The notes under the pieces: model-generated
What the model saw: only the letters and a program-made list of their open reading frames with translations
Database searches by the model: none
What the model was told of the DNA's origin: nothing
Made by a program: the position numbers and the translations under genes
Source: Planctomycetota bacterium
GTDB lineage: Bacteria; Planctomycetota; Planctomycetia; Gemmatales; Gemmataceae
Assembly (NCBI GenBank): GCA_016191165.1
Contig: JACPPF010000014.1
Coordinates: 1-34,753, forward strand
Direction: 5' to 3'
Length of the DNA stretch: 34,753 nt
Part shown: piece by piece, positions 33,711 through 34,753 of the stretch
Layout: the number at the start of each line of letters is the position of its first letter
How positions within the stretch are numbered: the stretch's first letter is position 1

Positions 33711-34220
33711 TCACTTCGGAATCCCTGTCACGAGTGCTTTTGCAAAATCCGTGATCCACCGACGTTGTTCGGGCGTTTCAGGCACCGAGCAGCCCCGCGC
33801 CTTGCCGACCCGCTCAATGGCTGTCGCCGGCTCTATTCCTGACACGGTAAGAAGGCAGATCGCGACTAATGCCGCTCGTCCGATACCTTGCCGGCAATGA
33901 ACCGCAATGTTCTGGCCGTTTGCGAGTTGCTCAGCGAGCTTGATCACCTGCTCCGCAAATGCCTCAGCCGACGAAGGAACACTTCGATCGACAATCGGAA
34001 ATGAAACAAACTCAATGCTGTTGGCCCGACACAACGATTCTTCGTCGCGCAGGTTCAACTCTGTTTGCTCTTCATGAGTAAGCAGAGAAACAACCACATC
34101 GACGCCCGATCGTCGCCAAGATTGAATTTCCTCCTCCAGCCAGTCCCCGCCGCGTGGCCGTGGCATGATTGCCAAACGTCCACGCCACGGTCCCTCGATC
34201 CAGTAGAGTTCTGTTCGCAT
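33711..34220 (-). CDS. Tyrosine/dual-specificity phosphatase family protein
   Basis: A 169-residue cysteine phosphatase. The active-site loop HCRQGIGRAA (HCx5R) is complete and a plausible general-acid aspartate is in FPIVDRSVP. The N-terminal MRTELYWIEGPWRGRLAIMPRP and LEEEIQSWRRSGVDVVVSLLT match small DSP/Cdkn3-like bacterial phosphatases. It starts four bases after the stop of the ParB-like gene, indicating one operon. The substrate could be a phosphoprotein, a phosphoinositide or a nucleotide; the sequence does not decide. Confidence 0.88.
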   Translation of the reverse strand: MRTELYWIEGPWRGRLAIMPRPRGGDWLEEEIQSWRRSGVDVVVSLLTHEEQTELNLRDEESLCRANSIEFVSFPIVDRSVPSSAEAFAEQVIKLAEQLANGQNIAVHCRQGIGRAALVAICLLTVSGIEPATAIERVGKARGCSVPETPEQRRWITDFAKALVTGIPK

Positions 34221-34224
34221 GGAG

Positions 34225-34494
34225 TCATCCTATTGCTGGATCCGAAATGGCTTCTTTCGGAATGATCTCGCGAGGCAAAGAATCCACATCGACACCCCGA
34301 TCCCGAAGAATCTTGATGCGATGGTGGCCATCGACAATTGTGCCGTCGGGCCGCACCTTGAGCGAACCCTGTTGGCCCGGTTTCAGAGAATCGATCAATT
34401 CCTGATCGGATAGCGTGCCGTACTTGTCGAGTTTCGACCCAATCAAAGAGCTATCGGCGTGCAACGGTTTCAGGCATGGCTGATTGCTATGCAC
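34225..34494 (-). CDS. Small ParB-like DGHHR domain protein, possibly an orphan toxin tip
   Basis: Up to 89 residues; the frame opens with GTG at 34494, with an in-frame TGA about 25 bases further upstream and no strong ribosome binding site. It contains KYGTLSDQELIDSLKPG, then VRPDGTIVDGHHRIKILRDR, the DGHHR motif of ParB/sulfiredoxin-like folds, and DVDSLPREIIPKE. Such compact ParB-like domains are known as C-terminal tips of polymorphic (RHS-type) toxins. No RHS or secretion domain is attached here, and a dispersed repeat lies directly upstream, so it may be the detached end of a longer gene. The next gene, four bases on, is a phosphatase. Confidence 0.65.
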   Translation of the reverse strand: MHSNQPCLKPLHADSSLIGSKLDKYGTLSDQELIDSLKPGQQGSLKVRPDGTIVDGHHRIKILRDRGVDVDSLPREIIPKEAISDPAIG

Positions 34495-34523
34495 AACTAT
34501 CCCCGGAAATCCTTCTCACTCCA

Positions 34524-34619
34524 AGGCCGAACGACAAAGCTCAGCAGCCGGGGCCGCCGAGAAACCAATGAACACCGAAAAACCGTAATGCGGCCCCGGT
34601 CAGGTGCAAGGGCTTGATA
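34524..34619 (-). repeat. Dispersed repeat (QAL-x-x-DRGRI type), copy 2
   Basis: Second copy of the element at 33586-33684. It shares TGC-(A)-CC-GACCGGGGCCGCATT at its core on the minus strand and the translated match given there. It covers the last 26 codons of the edge gene, in another frame, and continues up to the start region of the ParB-like gene. Confidence 0.6.
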
Positions 34620-34753
34620 CTGTTCATGGCCTCGTTGGGATGGGCGGAAACCTGTCCCAAGTTGGTATAAGGGATCGAGACACCCAGCGACGAGTTCTCG
34701 TCCCAAATGTGTGCGGGATCAAGCCCGCCCAACCCAAGGAGACCATGATGCGA
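34541..34753 (-). CDS. C-terminal end of an unknown protein, cut by the window edge
   Basis: An open frame of 70 codons enters from the right edge and stops at TGA (34541-34543). It reads GLDPAHIWDENSSLG and VSIPYTNLGQVSAHPNE, then enters the dispersed repeat (KPLHLTGAALRFFGVHW). The genuine part probably ends near PNE, with the repeat supplying a new C-terminus. The family is not recognisable from this fragment. Confidence 0.45.
   Translation of the reverse strand, partial: SHHGLLGLGGLDPAHIWDENSSLGVSIPYTNLGQVSAHPNEAMNSIKPLHLTGAALRFFGVHWFLGGPGC

Noticed and set aside
33328-33759. 143-codon minus-strand frame after the phosphatase
   Set aside because: It overlaps the phosphatase end in another frame and consists mainly of the dispersed repeat plus antisense of the small plus-strand gene.

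Overview
The window looks like a chromosome segment from a planctomycete of the Gemmataceae type. The reasons are a DUF1549/DUF1553 secreted protein with an internal CxxCH, a giant secreted heme-binding propeller/cytochrome fusion, a CRTAC1-like (FG-GAP plus ASPIC/UnbV) protein, an HTTM membrane protein with its usual type of partner, several FHA/SpoIIE-phosphatase regulators, high GC, weak ribosome binding sites, and dispersed palindromic repeats whose translations read like ARSVSEG or GQAFQPD. No ribosomal RNA or complete tRNA is present, so this placement is an inference from gene content.

Region by region. 1-3150 is a degraded integrated island: the end of an unknown gene, a palindromic repeat, the N-terminal stub of a PfkB-type sugar kinase, an intact 377-residue protein of unknown function, the tail of a third gene, and a tyrosine recombinase that has lost its catalytic C-terminus. 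The three cassette genes are joined by ATGA overlaps. A tRNA 3'-end-like segment (3120-3144) beyond the integrase is a candidate attachment site. 3176-11022 is a signalling and membrane block on the minus strand: an FHA-GAF-SpoIIE phosphatase, a lipoprotein/HTTM/membrane-anchored trio, an FHA protein, a STAS anti-anti-sigma-like protein, and a SpoIIE phosphatase with a pseudo-receiver. 11193-18888 holds two very large secreted proteins, divergently arranged: a 1662-residue SGNH-propeller-HEAT-discoidin-cupredoxin-cytochrome c fusion and an 807-residue VIT/vWA protein.

19043-25262 carries metabolic genes: two tandem PaaK/CapK-like adenylate-forming ligases, rmlB and rmlC (dTDP-sugar synthesis, convergent), an AlkB-like dioxygenase and gluQ. 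A 34-bp tandem repeat array with terminal inverted repeats separates gluQ from a DUF1549/DUF1553 protein gene that itself contains two in-frame repeat insertions. 27722-33452 has an asparagine-synthetase-like protein without the glutaminase cysteine, a TPR/FG-GAP/UnbV protein translationally coupled to tsaE, and a small unknown gene. 33586-34753 is again accessory-looking: a HCx5R phosphatase in an operon with a small ParB-like DGHHR protein, bracketed by two copies of a dispersed repeat that sit at gene 3' ends.

The most interesting items are the broken three-gene cassette with a PfkB kinase and an unrecognised 377-residue protein, the integrase/cassette deletion junction, the ParB-like/phosphatase pair, and the way three unrelated short repeat families are tolerated inside or at the exact ends of genes.
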